Of a stretch of 64,000 nt of DNA, positions 44,549-54,002 are shown in pieces. Each line of letters begins with the position of its first letter. Within the stretch, counting starts at the first letter, position 1. Made by a program: the position numbers and the translations under genes. The notes below the pieces were generated by a model. It was not told the origin of the DNA. It did no database searches and worked only from the letters and a program-made list of their open reading frames with translations. The stretch comes from Amycolatopsis sp. FDAARGOS 1241 (lineage in GTDB: Bacteria; Actinomycetota; Actinomycetes; Mycobacteriales; Pseudonocardiaceae): NCBI RefSeq assembly GCF_016889705.1, contig NZ_CP069526.1, forward strand, positions 5,270,001-5,334,000. The letters run 5' to 3'.

Positions 44549-45416
44549 GAGCGTGTCTCGTTTGGATCTTTCCCGCTGGGCTGCAATGATCTTGTACCGT
44601 GATCGACTCGCTGTCGCAACGGCTGGTGCCCGATGACTTGTGGGCGTTGGTGGAACCGCTGGTCCCGCCGGCAAAGGAGCGTCCGCAGGGTGGTGGTCGT
44701 GCGCGGACTGATCCGCGGGCGGTGTTCACGGCGATCGTGTTCGTGTTGACCAGTGGTTGTGCGTGGCGGCACCTGCCGCCCTCGTTCGGGGTATCGGTGC
44801 CCACGGCGCACCGGACGTTCACCGAATGGACCGAGGCCGGGCTGTGGCGGCAGTTGCATCAGGCAGTGCTGGACGAACTGGGCGGCCGGGGTTTGATCGA
44901 CTGGTCTCGCGCGGTCCTCGACGGAGCATCCGTCAGGGCCAAAAGGGGGGCGGTCTGACCGGTCCGAGCCCGGTCGACCGCGGCAAACCGGGCTCGAAGA
45001 TCCACGTACTGTCCGACGGGGCCGGGCTGCCCCTGACCGTCGCGATCTCCGCGGCCAACACTCACGACAGCCACGCGCTCAGACCTCTGGTCAACGCGCT
45101 GCCGCCGATCCGATCGCGCCGCGGACCGCGGCGCCGGAAACCGGCCAAACTCCACTCCGACAAGGCCTACGACATCCCCGCCCTGCGCGCCTGGCTGCGC
45201 CAGCGCGGGATCGTCCCGCGCATCGCCCGCAAGGGCATCGAATCCGCCGAGAAACTCGGCAAACACCGGTGGGTGATCGAACGGTCCATCGCCTGGCTGA
45301 CCGGCTACCGGCGACTGACCATCCGCTACGAACGCAAAGCCGGCCACTACCTCGCCTTCCTCACCCTCGCCGCCACCATCACCTGCCACAAGAAACTCGC
45401 CAAATGAGACAAGCTC
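44549..45416 (+). mobile_element. IS5-family insertion sequence, copy A
   Basis: 868-base element. Terminal repeats GAGCGTGTCTCGTTTGG and, inverted, GAGCTTGTCTCATTTGG differ at two positions. Flanked by the direct repeat TTA (44546-44548 and 45417-45419), fitting the 3-base target of the IS427 group. Almost identical to the element at 56838-57705. Confidence 0.9.
44599..45407 (+). CDS. IS5-family transposase made by -1 frameshift (copy A)
   Basis: OrfA (GTG 44599) runs to a stop at 44958; OrfB continues in the -1 frame to 45407. The slip site is AAAAGGGGGG at 44941-44950. The joined protein has the DDE residues in VLDGASV, HSDKAYDI and WVIERSIAWL. OrfA carries the N-terminal DUF4096-type domain (VPDDLWALVEPLVPP). 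Confidence 0.88.
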
Positions 45417-45573
45417 TTAGCAACCGCTCGACTTGTCGGCGCAGCGCACCCCCGCCTGTGGCTGCTCCGGTGTAGTCGTCGACGCCGGCACCGCGGCCGT
45501 CGGCATCGGATCGCGATCGACTTCAGCACCCAGCCAGGCACACGTTGGTCGTCGCTACGAACGCGTGCCGAGC

Positions 45574-46085
45574 TCAACACCGACCAGTGCGACCCCGCTG
45601 TCCACCCGGGACGAAGCTGGTGCGGTGTGCAGTCGTCAGGACGGCTGCGGCGAACGCCCAACCGGCGAGCACGTCGCTGGGCCAAGGCACCCCCGGTACC
45701 AAGCGGCTGAGCCCGACCACGCCGGCCACCGACCAGGCCACTCTCCGCCGCAATCTGGGTAGCAGGGCGCTGGTGGCGAGCCCTGCGCCCAGCGTTGCCA
45801 ACGTGGTGTGCTGAGACGGCCAACTCGGGCCTGACCACGGCGCGCCAGAGCCGCTCGGGCGGGCGCGGCCGGTTGATCGGCTCCGCCGGCGCGGCGCCCC
45901 GCGGTGGCGACGGTCAGCGCGCCGATCGCGCGCAGCGAGCATGCCCAGCTTCGAGACCGGATCGCAGCAGCCAGGGCCGAGACACCCACCGCTGTCCACA
46001 CCACCGGAGTAGCACCGGCAAGCGTCACGGCGTGTGCGATCGGTACCAGGTCGTCGGGGGCGTGCCGGTGCACCCAGTCCACCAT
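45574..46085 (-). pseudogene. PAP2-family phosphatase, frameshifted
   Basis: The N-terminal helices (VDWVHRHAPDDLVPIAHAVT, VSALAAAIRSRSW) are in one frame, and the catalytic half (SWPSQHTTLATLGAGLATS, LSRLVPGVPWPSDVLAGWAF) in another after a shift near 45900. The usual SxPSGH is SWPSQH, and the distal motif S-R-P-G-V-P-W-P-S-D lacks the usual histidine, so activity is doubtful even if rejoined. The stretch 45417-45573 holds no gene. Confidence 0.6.
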
Positions 46086-46120
46086 CTGGCCCCCGGGATA
46101 CCGGCTCAGTCGGCCGCTTC

Positions 46121-46873
46121 CTACCCAGCTGCGCCGAGCCCGCTGGCCAAGTCCAGCGCCAGGACCCGGTCGACGTGCAGAAACGTCTCGAACTTCGCCC
46201 CAGGCGGCACGACGTCGTCGTCTTCCAGCTCGACGAGCCTCGTGATCACGCCCGCGATGTCGAGGTTGGCGTCGAACGCGGCCGTGCAGTCGGCGACGAC
46301 ATCGCGGGGCATCGGCGCCGAGGGCTGATCACCCCATTGAGCGATCCGCCGTCGCCACCGCCGGATCGTCGCCTGGGCGTGTTCCAGCGTCGCGGCGGTC
46401 AGCGACACCGGCCGGTCATAGCGCACGCCGATCAGGGCGAACCGGACCGCGAGATCCTCCCCGGCGTCCGGCGTGTCGTGATGTGGCGTACGCACCGGCC
46501 CGATCGACAACCGGACAGCTGCGGCCTGGTGCTGGGTGACCGCGGCGGCGTCAGCACCGGTGACGCAGATCTCCAGTGCGCGGGCAGGCGCGGCGTCGTC
46601 CGGCGTGGGCGCCGCGATCCAGAACCTGCCGAGCTGGCGGGCAAGCGCTGCGGACATGTCCGGGTCGGCTCGGTCGAGACCGGCCAGAGTGACGAAGACC
46701 TGCATCCCGTGCAGCTCCTCCAGCACCCGCCGCAGGAGGTCACCGGTCAGCAGAACCCGAGCCGTATCGAGCGAGTCCGGACGGCCGGACACGACCGCGC
46801 GCACGCGCACGACACCGCCGCTGCGCCGCCCGATCACCACGGCGCGTCCGGTAGGCGCGTCGACCAACTGCAT
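46121..46873 (-). CDS. Cysteinyl-tRNA-synthetase-like protein without catalytic motifs
   Basis: A 250-residue protein. The C-terminal half resembles the helical region after the active site of CysRS/MshC: FALIGVRYDRPVSLTAATLE, HAQATIRRWRRRIAQW and the end GAKFETFLHVDRVLALDL. The N-terminal half has DLLRRVLEELHGMQVFVTLA, reminiscent of the CysRS Rossmann region, but HIGH and KMSKS signatures are absent. It cannot activate an amino acid. It could be a shrunken paralogue binding tRNA or a CysRS partner; this is a guess. An overlapping small gene lies upstream. Confidence 0.45.
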   Translation of the reverse strand: MQLVDAPTGRAVVIGRRSGGVVRVRAVVSGRPDSLDTARVLLTGDLLRRVLEELHGMQVFVTLAGLDRADPDMSAALARQLGRFWIAAPTPDDAAPARALEICVTGADAAAVTQHQAAAVRLSIGPVRTPHHDTPDAGEDLAVRFALIGVRYDRPVSLTAATLEHAQATIRRWRRRIAQWGDQPSAPMPRDVVADCTAAFDANLDIAGVITRLVELEDDDVVPPGAKFETFLHVDRVLALDLASGLGAAG

Positions 46874-47082
46874 GACGATCCTCTATTCGCCGTCGCAGGT
46901 ACCGCGGTAAACGAGCCGGGACACCACCTGGCGAGGGCGGTGCCGCCCACCTCTACGAGATAGGTGATCGCAGTCGCCAATAGCTCTGCGCAGGCCTCGC
47001 ACCAGAGACCGGCCTGGGCGTCCAGGACCACGATGCGCAGGCACACCGGGCCCGCGGACAAACCGGACTCGACCTCGCTCAC
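46834..47082 (-). CDS. Small protein upstream of the CysRS-like gene
   Basis: 82 residues, GTG start, not recognised. CLRIVVLDAQAGLWCEACAE holds a Cys-x2-Cys pair. The last 15 residues overlap the start of the CysRS-like gene in another frame. Position suggests one transcript. Confidence 0.4.
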   Translation of the reverse strand: MSEVESGLSAGPVCLRIVVLDAQAGLWCEACAELLATAITYLVEVGGTALARWCPGSFTAVPATANRGSSCSWSTRLPDAPW

Positions 47083-47397
47083 GCGCGCCTCCTCCCGTCC
47101 GGGACAGAGGCCATCAGCGAAAAAGCTCCACGGTTGCGGCGAGCCTCATCGCCACGTCCACTATCGCGCCGGCAACCCGCCTACGACAAGACCACCGACT
47201 AGACCGTCGACGCTACAATCCCAAGCAGGTGATGGGGCTCACCGAAATCGCGGAGATGCCGCTAACGGCCCCTGACGACAGCGTGTGGGAGTCGGCATTG
47301 TTGTGGTCAGTGCATGCCGGCAAACGAGGCCGCCACCGGCGCCCCGGTCCGCCCGTGCACGATGACCTCGTCCGTCGCGAGTTCACCGCCCAGCGGC

Positions 47398-47570
47398 CGG
47401 CAGGCAGAAACTGAAGCTCGGGTCCCGTCGACAGGTGCGGCCGGCCCGGCAGATCTACGACGAACTCGGCGATGACGGCAAACGCCGCTAAACCGACGCC
47501 CATATCGCCGCCGAGTTCGGCGTCACCCGCCCCGCCACCTACCGACACCTGGGCAAGACCCTCGACACCA
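47398..47570 (+). pseudogene. Site-specific recombinase C-terminal fragment
   Basis: LKLGSRRQVRPARQIYDELG, then after a stop codon HIAAEFGVTRPATYRHLGK: the helix-turn-helix end of serine resolvase/invertase proteins. The catalytic domain is absent. The rest of 47083-47804 has no recognised gene. Confidence 0.55.
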
Positions 47571-47804
47571 CCCCAACGTCCGCCACGTCGTATCAAGCGA
47601 CGACGCGCGGAGCGGAGAAGCCCGGTGCGGCCGCCTGCCCAACCGCGAGCCGCAGCAGCCGCCGCGTTGCCGCCGAAGGCGGACCTGCCCCAGTGCGGGT
47701 CGGCCGCGGACGTCCCGGCCGAAGCCCGTCGGCTGCCCGAAAGGTCACTGATACCGGTCCGCGCCGGCCTTTCGCCGGGCCCTGACAGGCCTCAGGCTGG
47801 TCGC

Positions 47805-48251
47805 ATGACCGTCGCGGAGCCCTTGACCGGGCTGGATTTCCTGAGGGCGATGGTCGACGGGCGGAGCCCCCAAGCGGCGATCTGCCGGACGCTGGGGTTC
47901 GCGCTCGTCGACGCGACGGCGGAGGCAGCCGTGTTCGAAGGGATGGCGGGTGAGCACCTATACAACCCGATGAACACGGTGAACGGCGGGTTTCTCGCCA
48001 CGCTGCTCGACGCCGCCACGGCATCCGCCGTGATCGCGCGGCTGCCGGCGGGGGTGGCGACGACCACTGCGCAGCTGAACGTGAACTTCGTCCGGCCGGT
48101 GTCAGCCCGCAGCGGGTTGTTGCGCGCCACGGGGACCGTCGTCCACATCGGACGCACGATGGCCACCGCGGAGGGTCGGGTGGAGGGCGTCGACGGCAAG
48201 CTCTACGCCCACGGTACGGCCACGTGCGCGGTGTTCCCCGCAGCGGCGTGA
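47805..48251 (+). CDS. PaaI-type hotdog thioesterase
   Basis: A 148-residue hotdog-fold protein. NPMNTVNGGFLATLLDAATA is the family's catalytic helix region (usual HGG changed to NGG), followed by TTAQLNVNFVRPVSARSGLL and the closing strand KLYAHGTATCAVF. Such enzymes hydrolyse acyl- or aryl-CoA. The ATG start agrees with family alignments; longer frames upstream are Pro/Ala-rich. No operon partner. Confidence 0.78.
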   Translation: MTVAEPLTGLDFLRAMVDGRSPQAAICRTLGFALVDATAEAAVFEGMAGEHLYNPMNTVNGGFLATLLDAATASAVIARLPAGVATTTAQLNVNFVRPVSARSGLLRATGTVVHIGRTMATAEGRVEGVDGKLYAHGTATCAVFPAAA

Positions 48252-48289
48252 CGGACGATCTTGTCGCGCCGCTACTTCGACGCTGCTCA

Positions 48290-48702
48290 GCCGCCCGCTG
48301 CTCATCGACCGTGAGCTGACGTCGCGGGCCGCCCGCTACACCTATCTGCACTCCGCCGTCGACGGCTACTCACGCCTGGCCGACACCGAAGCCCTGCCCG
48401 ACGAAACCGCCCGAATCGCGATCGGGTTCACCCACCGCCCCCGGGCGTTCTTCGCCCGCCACGTCATCACCCACATCCACCGCCTCGTCACCGACAACGG
48501 CGCCTGCCACCGCGCGAACGACTTCGCCACCGTGCTACGCGGCGCCCGACACCAACGGATCACGCCCTACACCCCGCGTCACAACGGCAAGATCGAACGC
48601 TACAACCGGATCCTGGCCGAAGAGTTCCTCTACGCCCACGTCTGGACCAGCGAAGCCCATCGCCCCACGGCCCTGACCGTCTGGAACGTGCATTACAACT
48701 GA
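48290..48702 (+). pseudogene. IS481-family transposase C-terminal fragment
   Basis: One open frame reads YTYLHSAVDGYSRLADTEAL, LVTDNGACHRANDFATVL, YTPRHNGKIERYNRILAEEF and ends WNVHYN. This is the catalytic core end of an IS481 transposase, lacking its N-terminus. Confidence 0.75.
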
Positions 48703-48920
48703 CGTGATGGCATGGGCCCGGGCCTCGGTGCTGCAGTCTGAGGTCAAGGGATCGTGGCCGGGTTTGCTCGACTACAACCTGCCGTCGAAGGTTGGCTCAA
48801 TGGTAGCTTGCGCCCGCCGCGATCCCGCTGCGCGGAGTGGCTCAAGAGAGGTCTGCAACGCCGGACGTCAGTCTGCCCTCCTCGCTTCTTTCCGTTTCAG
48901 CGAAGGGAAATCTGGTTGGC
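48703..48920 (+). other. IS110 left non-coding end, candidate bridge RNA region
   Basis: About 200 bases between the IS481 fragment and the IS110 transposase start, without a gene. In IS110 elements such as IS621 this side encodes the bridge RNA. Length fits; I did not establish a fold or guide loops. Confidence 0.35.
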
Positions 48921-49961
48921 ATGGACCGTGACGTCGTCATCGGCATCGACCCACACAAGACCAGCTGGTATGCAGTAGTGGTCGACAGCCGACACCAGCT
49001 GCTCGAAGAACTCAGGGTGCCGGCAAGCCGAGCCGGCTACCGTGAACTACATCGCCTGGCCCGACGTTGGCCGGGCATCCGCTGGGCGATCGAGGGCAGC
49101 AGCGGCCTGAGCCGGCCGTTGACCCAGCGATCGATCGACGACGACATCGCCGTCCTGGACGTGCCGTCCAAACTCAGCAGCCGGGTGCGCCAACTGGCCA
49201 CCGGGCACGGCCGCAAGACCGACCAGGTCGACGCCCGCTCAGTCGCGGTCGCCGCGCTCACCGGCGCCGACCGACAGCATCGTCAGGACGACCACGCCGA
49301 AACCCTGCGGCTGCTCACTGAACACCGAGATGAGCCCGTCCGACGCCGCACCCAGGTCATCAATCGGCTGCATGTCCTCCTGTCGCATTTGCTTGACGGT
49401 GGAGCACCTGCATCGTTGACGGCCGACCGCGCCGCTGCGCTGCTCGGCCGGATCCGCCGGGCCCGTGGGGCACGAGCCACCCGACGGACCCTCGCGGTCG
49501 ACTTGGTCGCCGAAGTCCGCCATCTCGACAAGAAGATCGCCACCGCAGATCAACGAGTGGCAGACGCCGTAGCCGAGACCGACCCAGCGTTGTTGCAGTT
49601 ACCCGGAGTCGGCCCCATCCTGACCGCGCGCATCATCGGTCGTGTCGGATCGCTCGACCGGTTTCCCAGCGCCAACCACTTCGCGTCCTACTGCGGCACC
49701 GCGCCCATCGAGGTGTCCTCCGGCGATGTCAGACGCCACCGACTATCCCGCTGCGGAGACCGGCAGCTCAACCACGCAGTGCATCTCATCGCCCTCAGCC
49801 AGGTCCGCTGCCACGCCCCAGCAAGGACCTACTACCAGCGCAAACGCGCAGACGGCAAAGGACACCGCGAAGCCATGCGCTGCCTCAAACGGCGGCTTGC
49901 CTCTGTCATCTATCGCTACCTCACAGCCGACCAACGGGCCGCAACACCAGCCGCGGCTTGA
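48921..49961 (+). CDS. IS110-family transposase, intact
   Basis: A 346-residue DEDD transposase. The RuvC-like domain opens VVIGIDPHKTSWYAVVVDS and includes GRKTDQVDARSVAVAAL. The C-terminal Tnp domain has LLQLPGVGPILTARIIGRVG, the conserved serine region SYCGTAPIEVSSGD and the RCLKRRLASVIYRYL ending. All blocks are in one frame, so the element may still be active, unlike the broken relative at 38013. Confidence 0.9.
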   Translation: MDRDVVIGIDPHKTSWYAVVVDSRHQLLEELRVPASRAGYRELHRLARRWPGIRWAIEGSSGLSRPLTQRSIDDDIAVLDVPSKLSSRVRQLATGHGRKTDQVDARSVAVAALTGADRQHRQDDHAETLRLLTEHRDEPVRRRTQVINRLHVLLSHLLDGGAPASLTADRAAALLGRIRRARGARATRRTLAVDLVAEVRHLDKKIATADQRVADAVAETDPALLQLPGVGPILTARIIGRVGSLDRFPSANHFASYCGTAPIEVSSGDVRRHRLSRCGDRQLNHAVHLIALSQVRCHAPARTYYQRKRADGKGHREAMRCLKRRLASVIYRYLTADQRAATPAAA

Positions 49962-50058
49962 CAGAGAGGAGCTACCATCGACCACACACCGCCGCCGGAG
50001 ACCAGCCACCGGTCACCCGGCTCCACACCGGCGTCACCAACGTCAGGGCCTCATACAA

Positions 50059-51750
50059 CTAGACGTCATCGGGCACAGGACGCTGTTCACTGACCGACTG
50101 GCGGGCGACGGCTAGCAGTGCGGCGTGGTGGACCAGCTTGGCCCGAGCACGGCCGGTCCGTTTGCCCTCGTTGAGCTCGTGCTCGTCGATTGCTTTCCAC
50201 GCTCGAATGTCGAAAGCAGCAGGCAATTCCAACGGGGTCTCCAAAAGTTTGGCGTTTGGCTCGATCAAGACGTCAGCGAGGAAGTCCTCCACGAGGCATG
50301 CCACGGTCTGCTTCGCGCAGTACTTATTCGTGCCGATGACGCCGGACGGGCCGCGCTTGATCCAGCCCGTCACATAGGTGCCCGTCACACGCTTACCGGA
50401 CTCGAAGTCGATGACTCGTCCGCTACGATTCGGGATCGTTCCGCGGCGCGCGTCGAACGGAACGGATCCAAGTGGGTTGCCTCGGAAGCCGACCGATCGG
50501 ATGACCAGCCCACATTCAAGCTGGTCGAACTCGTCCGTCGGGACGGTTCGGACGCCTGAGCCATCGGCAACCAGCGTGTTGCGCACTAGACGGATCCCAC
50601 TCACCTTATCTTGGCCGAGCAGTCCCTCGGGCGATGCACAGAAGCGAAACACGACCCGCCGTTCATGACCGGGTGGGCGTCCCGTGAGTTCGGACAAGCG
50701 AGCTACCTTCTGCGCGGACGCGAAGTCCAAGTGACGATTGGTGTACTGGATGCTGTCGAGCCCTGCGGGGTCGACGACGACGTCAAGTTCGGGCACGCTG
50801 AGCAACCCCAACAACTCGCCGTTCGTGAAGGCCGCCTCGGCCGGGCCGCGACGTCCGACGATGACGACCTCGCGGATGCGGCTGGTCGACAGTAGTTCGA
50901 CTGCGTGCCGAGCGATGTCGGTGCGGGCCAAGCGGGCCGGGCTGTTAAGCAGTACACGTGCGATATCGATGGCAACGTTGCCGTTGCCGATCACGACCGC
51001 ACGATCGGCCGACAAGTCGAAGTCCCGGTCGGCGTAGTCAGGATGTCCGTTGTACCAGGAGACGAATTCGGTGGCTGAGTGGCTGCCCGGTAGGTCCTCG
51101 CCGGGGATGCCCATGGTCCGAGGTTCCATCGCCCCGATCGCGTAGATGACGGCGTGGTAGTGCTCGGACAGTTGCTCGGGCGAGACGTCACGCCCGACCT
51201 CGACATTGAGCCATAGCCGAAATCTCGGGTCTTGAGTCATCCGCTCGAAGCCGTCCACGACCTTCTTCGTCGCCAGATGATCGGGTGCCACGCCGAATCG
51301 AACGAGGCCCCACGGCGTCATCAGACGTTCGAACATGTCGACACGCACCGACACGTCTCGACGCGAGAGGAGTTCCTCGGCCGCGTAGCAGCCGGCTGGT
51401 CCTGATCCGATGATGGCAACTCGGAGTTCTCGCGTCGTGGCCGTCGCAGGGATCCGTGGTTCTGAAGCGATTGGAGCCGGTTCTGCTACTTGCGGCCGAC
51501 GCTCATGGTACGCCGCGTTGAGCTCAGCGAAGACGAGTTCGCCAGGCGTCAGGGCGAAGTCCGGACGGATTGCATCTACCGGGCACGCAACCTGACAGGA
51601 TCCGCAGTCGATGCACATCTCAGGATCGATATAGAGCATTTCCGTCGTCGCGTAGGACGGGTCGTCTGGCCGCGGGTGAATGCAGTCAACTGGGCATGCG
51701 GAAACGCACGCAGCGTCGTTGCAGCAATGCTGGAGAATGACGTATGACAC
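50059..51750 (-). CDS. Ferredoxin-NADP+ reductase with N-terminal ferredoxin (FprB-like)
   Basis: A 563-residue fusion. Residues 1-75 are a two-cluster ferredoxin (HCCNDAACVSACPVDC and CIDCGSCQVACP). From ~108 comes an adrenodoxin-reductase-type flavoprotein: FAD motif AIIGSGPAGCYAAEELL, ERLMTPWGLVRFGVAPDH, NADP motif VVIGNGNVAIDIARVLL, and GWIKRGPSGVIGTNK near the end. It moves electrons between NADP(H) and ferredoxin. It lies 50 bases downstream of the molybdopterin oxidoreductase and is probably its redox partner. Closest in layout to M. tuberculosis FprB. Confidence 0.88.
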   Translation of the reverse strand: MSYVILQHCCNDAACVSACPVDCIHPRPDDPSYATTEMLYIDPEMCIDCGSCQVACPVDAIRPDFALTPGELVFAELNAAYHERRPQVAEPAPIASEPRIPATATTRELRVAIIGSGPAGCYAAEELLSRRDVSVRVDMFERLMTPWGLVRFGVAPDHLATKKVVDGFERMTQDPRFRLWLNVEVGRDVSPEQLSEHYHAVIYAIGAMEPRTMGIPGEDLPGSHSATEFVSWYNGHPDYADRDFDLSADRAVVIGNGNVAIDIARVLLNSPARLARTDIARHAVELLSTSRIREVVIVGRRGPAEAAFTNGELLGLLSVPELDVVVDPAGLDSIQYTNRHLDFASAQKVARLSELTGRPPGHERRVVFRFCASPEGLLGQDKVSGIRLVRNTLVADGSGVRTVPTDEFDQLECGLVIRSVGFRGNPLGSVPFDARRGTIPNRSGRVIDFESGKRVTGTYVTGWIKRGPSGVIGTNKYCAKQTVACLVEDFLADVLIEPNAKLLETPLELPAAFDIRAWKAIDEHELNEGKRTGRARAKLVHHAALLAVARQSVSEQRPVPDDV

Positions 51751-51800
51751 AGGTGTTTCCGCTCTCCGATATATGCGTCCAGATCCGGCGAAATCGCCAA

Positions 51801-53981
51801 TTAACTCGAGTGTTTCTCAACAGCACGAATTCGAATAGGGACGTTGCTCATGAGCGGTTGCCCCGAATATGGATCGAAGAAGTCAGTCGTGCTGAGCAGC
51901 CGAGCGACGCTGCTTCCGATCTCGCGGACGCGCGCGTCGTCCAGCGGCGTCCCTCCGAAACCGAACGCCATCGAGACAGTCCCCTCACGAAGGTCGCGAT
52001 CGACGTCCACGATGGCGCGAATTACTCCGTGCGCAGACTCGATCGCGACCTCATCACCTTTGGCCAGGTCCAACGCCGCAAAATCGTTCGCGCTCAGGAA
52101 GGCCGAGTTGACGGGGGGATACCCGTCAGCGCAGTGAGCGTTGTACGAGGAGTTCACCACGTGCATCAGCCGGCGGTTGATGAGCCGGAAGGGGTAGGTA
52201 GTATCTGCCGGCTCATCGGAAGTCGGCGCATGCGCGGCGAGGTCACGCAACATATCGAGATTGCCGACATCCAGCCGACCCGTCCAGCCGGGCTCCTTCG
52301 GCTCGACGACGACGGGTGGATCGGCGGGGAAGAACGCGCCGTGCGGGTGACGTTTCAGCTCCTCGAGCGTCACCCGAGAGCCCTGTGACAGCGTCGTCAC
52401 CAGTTCGTCCGGCGTCGGGGTACGCTGCATATCGAGCGCCACCTTCTCCCCGCCTGCCGTGGTGACGGTCAGAGAGAGGCCCATGCGCCGCGCCAAGCCA
52501 TAAAAGACTTCCCAGTCCTCGACGACCTCCGAGCCGGCCGGCGGCTCCACGATCGGGTCGCTGTACTGCGCGTAGTCCGCGGGGAAGCCATAGCCTGTCG
52601 CGTAGATGCTGCTCGACCCTTCGATCTTGAGAGTGTGACCAGCCATTTCAGGGCTCATCCGTGGCGCGATCACATAGTCGGCCCAGACGGCCGTCTGAGA
52701 CAAGAACGGATCGATCTGGACGAGCAGGTCGAGGTTTCGCATCGCGTCGATTGTCTGCAACTGGTCGGGAAACGCAGCTACCGGATTGCCGCCGCAACTC
52801 AACAGAGCACGGACTCGACCTGGCCCGTCGAGCAGGATCTCCTCGGCGAGAGTTGCACTCGGCATGCCAGCGGACGTGAGCCCGAGCCCCCGGAGACGCG
52901 ATGGCTCCCCGTAACCGTAGGCCGGCGCAGGATCAGCCGCCTGCGCACGGGGTATCTTGGCCGCGGTGAGCACGCCGAGGTGATCGATAGTTTCGCCCGC
53001 CTTGAGCCAGTGGCCGCAGATTGTGTCCAGGCAAAGAGTCAGGTACTCCAGCAGGGTGCCATGTCCGGCGAAGTGCGGGCCCGTCCCAGCGACGGCGTAG
53101 CCGCGGCCGGCGTGTCCGAAGATCCGGGCAGCCCGAACGAGATCGTGCGCCGAGATCCCAGCGTGCGCGGCGACAGTCCCGACGTCGAACGGACGCACGG
53201 CTGCGGCGAGTTCGTCAACGTTTCGCACGTCCTCGTCTGTGAACCTCTTGTCGTAAAGCCCTTCCTGCAGAATCACCTTGATCATTGCAGCCACGATCGG
53301 GATATCGTGCCCGGGCCGAGGCTGCAAGTGGAGCGTGGCGCGCTTCGCAACGTCCGAGCGTCGAGGGTCGATGACGATCAATTCGGTGCCGGATCGAAGC
53401 CGCTCGTTCAGCCAGTTCGCGGGATGGCCGTTCGGAAGCCCGCCGTTGCCGTTCACGAACGGGTTGATCCCCAGCATCATGATCACCCGCGGGTCGGAGA
53501 AGCCCTGCGGTGGCGCCATCCACCGGCCTAGCATCGCCCAGGCGATGGGCCGCCCAGGCTTGTCGACTGACAAAGCACCGAAGTTCATCGGCGTCCCGAG
53601 CGCGTTGGCGAAAGCCTTCATGAGTGGGCCAGCCGGGATGTTCTGCATCTGCGTGCCGTAATAAGTAGCGATCGAACGCGGGCCGTGTTCCTCGCAGATC
53701 GCTTGCAGACGTCGTGCGATCTCATCCAAGGCACGCCCGAAGGGGATCGGCTCGTAATGACCGGCCGGATTACGCTTGAGTGAGCGCAAGAGGCGGTTCG
53801 GGCCGTTGATAATTTCGGGCATGGCCCGGCCCTTTAGGCAGGTGTAGCCCGCAAACAGAGGGTTATCAGGATCTCCCGCTATCGAGACCAGCCGCCCGTC
53901 TACGACCTCGGCGATAATCGGGCAGCCCTTATTGCAAACCCGACACACCGAATGCCGAAAATCGGCCCCTTCGCCCACCAT
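51801..53981 (-). CDS. Molybdopterin oxidoreductase (DMSO reductase family) with 4Fe-4S domain
   Basis: A 726-residue bis-MGD enzyme. The N-terminal cluster motif is C13-x2-C16-x3-C20-x27-C48. The molybdopterin domain includes GINPFVNGNGGLPNGHPANW and IDPRRSDVAKRATLHL; the C-terminal dinucleotide-binding domain has GTVSMAFGFGG. At the usual metal-ligand position the sequence is LSVDKPGRP, with no Cys or Sec, so Asp may be the ligand. No signal peptide: cytoplasmic. Substrate unknown. It is followed by the ferredoxin-NADP reductase, so reducing power probably flows to or from NADP(H). No cofactor or membrane subunit genes are nearby. Confidence 0.85.
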   Translation of the reverse strand: MVGEGADFRHSVCRVCNKGCPIIAEVVDGRLVSIAGDPDNPLFAGYTCLKGRAMPEIINGPNRLLRSLKRNPAGHYEPIPFGRALDEIARRLQAICEEHGPRSIATYYGTQMQNIPAGPLMKAFANALGTPMNFGALSVDKPGRPIAWAMLGRWMAPPQGFSDPRVIMMLGINPFVNGNGGLPNGHPANWLNERLRSGTELIVIDPRRSDVAKRATLHLQPRPGHDIPIVAAMIKVILQEGLYDKRFTDEDVRNVDELAAAVRPFDVGTVAAHAGISAHDLVRAARIFGHAGRGYAVAGTGPHFAGHGTLLEYLTLCLDTICGHWLKAGETIDHLGVLTAAKIPRAQAADPAPAYGYGEPSRLRGLGLTSAGMPSATLAEEILLDGPGRVRALLSCGGNPVAAFPDQLQTIDAMRNLDLLVQIDPFLSQTAVWADYVIAPRMSPEMAGHTLKIEGSSSIYATGYGFPADYAQYSDPIVEPPAGSEVVEDWEVFYGLARRMGLSLTVTTAGGEKVALDMQRTPTPDELVTTLSQGSRVTLEELKRHPHGAFFPADPPVVVEPKEPGWTGRLDVGNLDMLRDLAAHAPTSDEPADTTYPFRLINRRLMHVVNSSYNAHCADGYPPVNSAFLSANDFAALDLAKGDEVAIESAHGVIRAIVDVDRDLREGTVSMAFGFGGTPLDDARVREIGSSVARLLSTTDFFDPYSGQPLMSNVPIRIRAVEKHSS

Positions 53982-54002
53982 TTAGCCGACTCTAGCGGCA
54001 TC

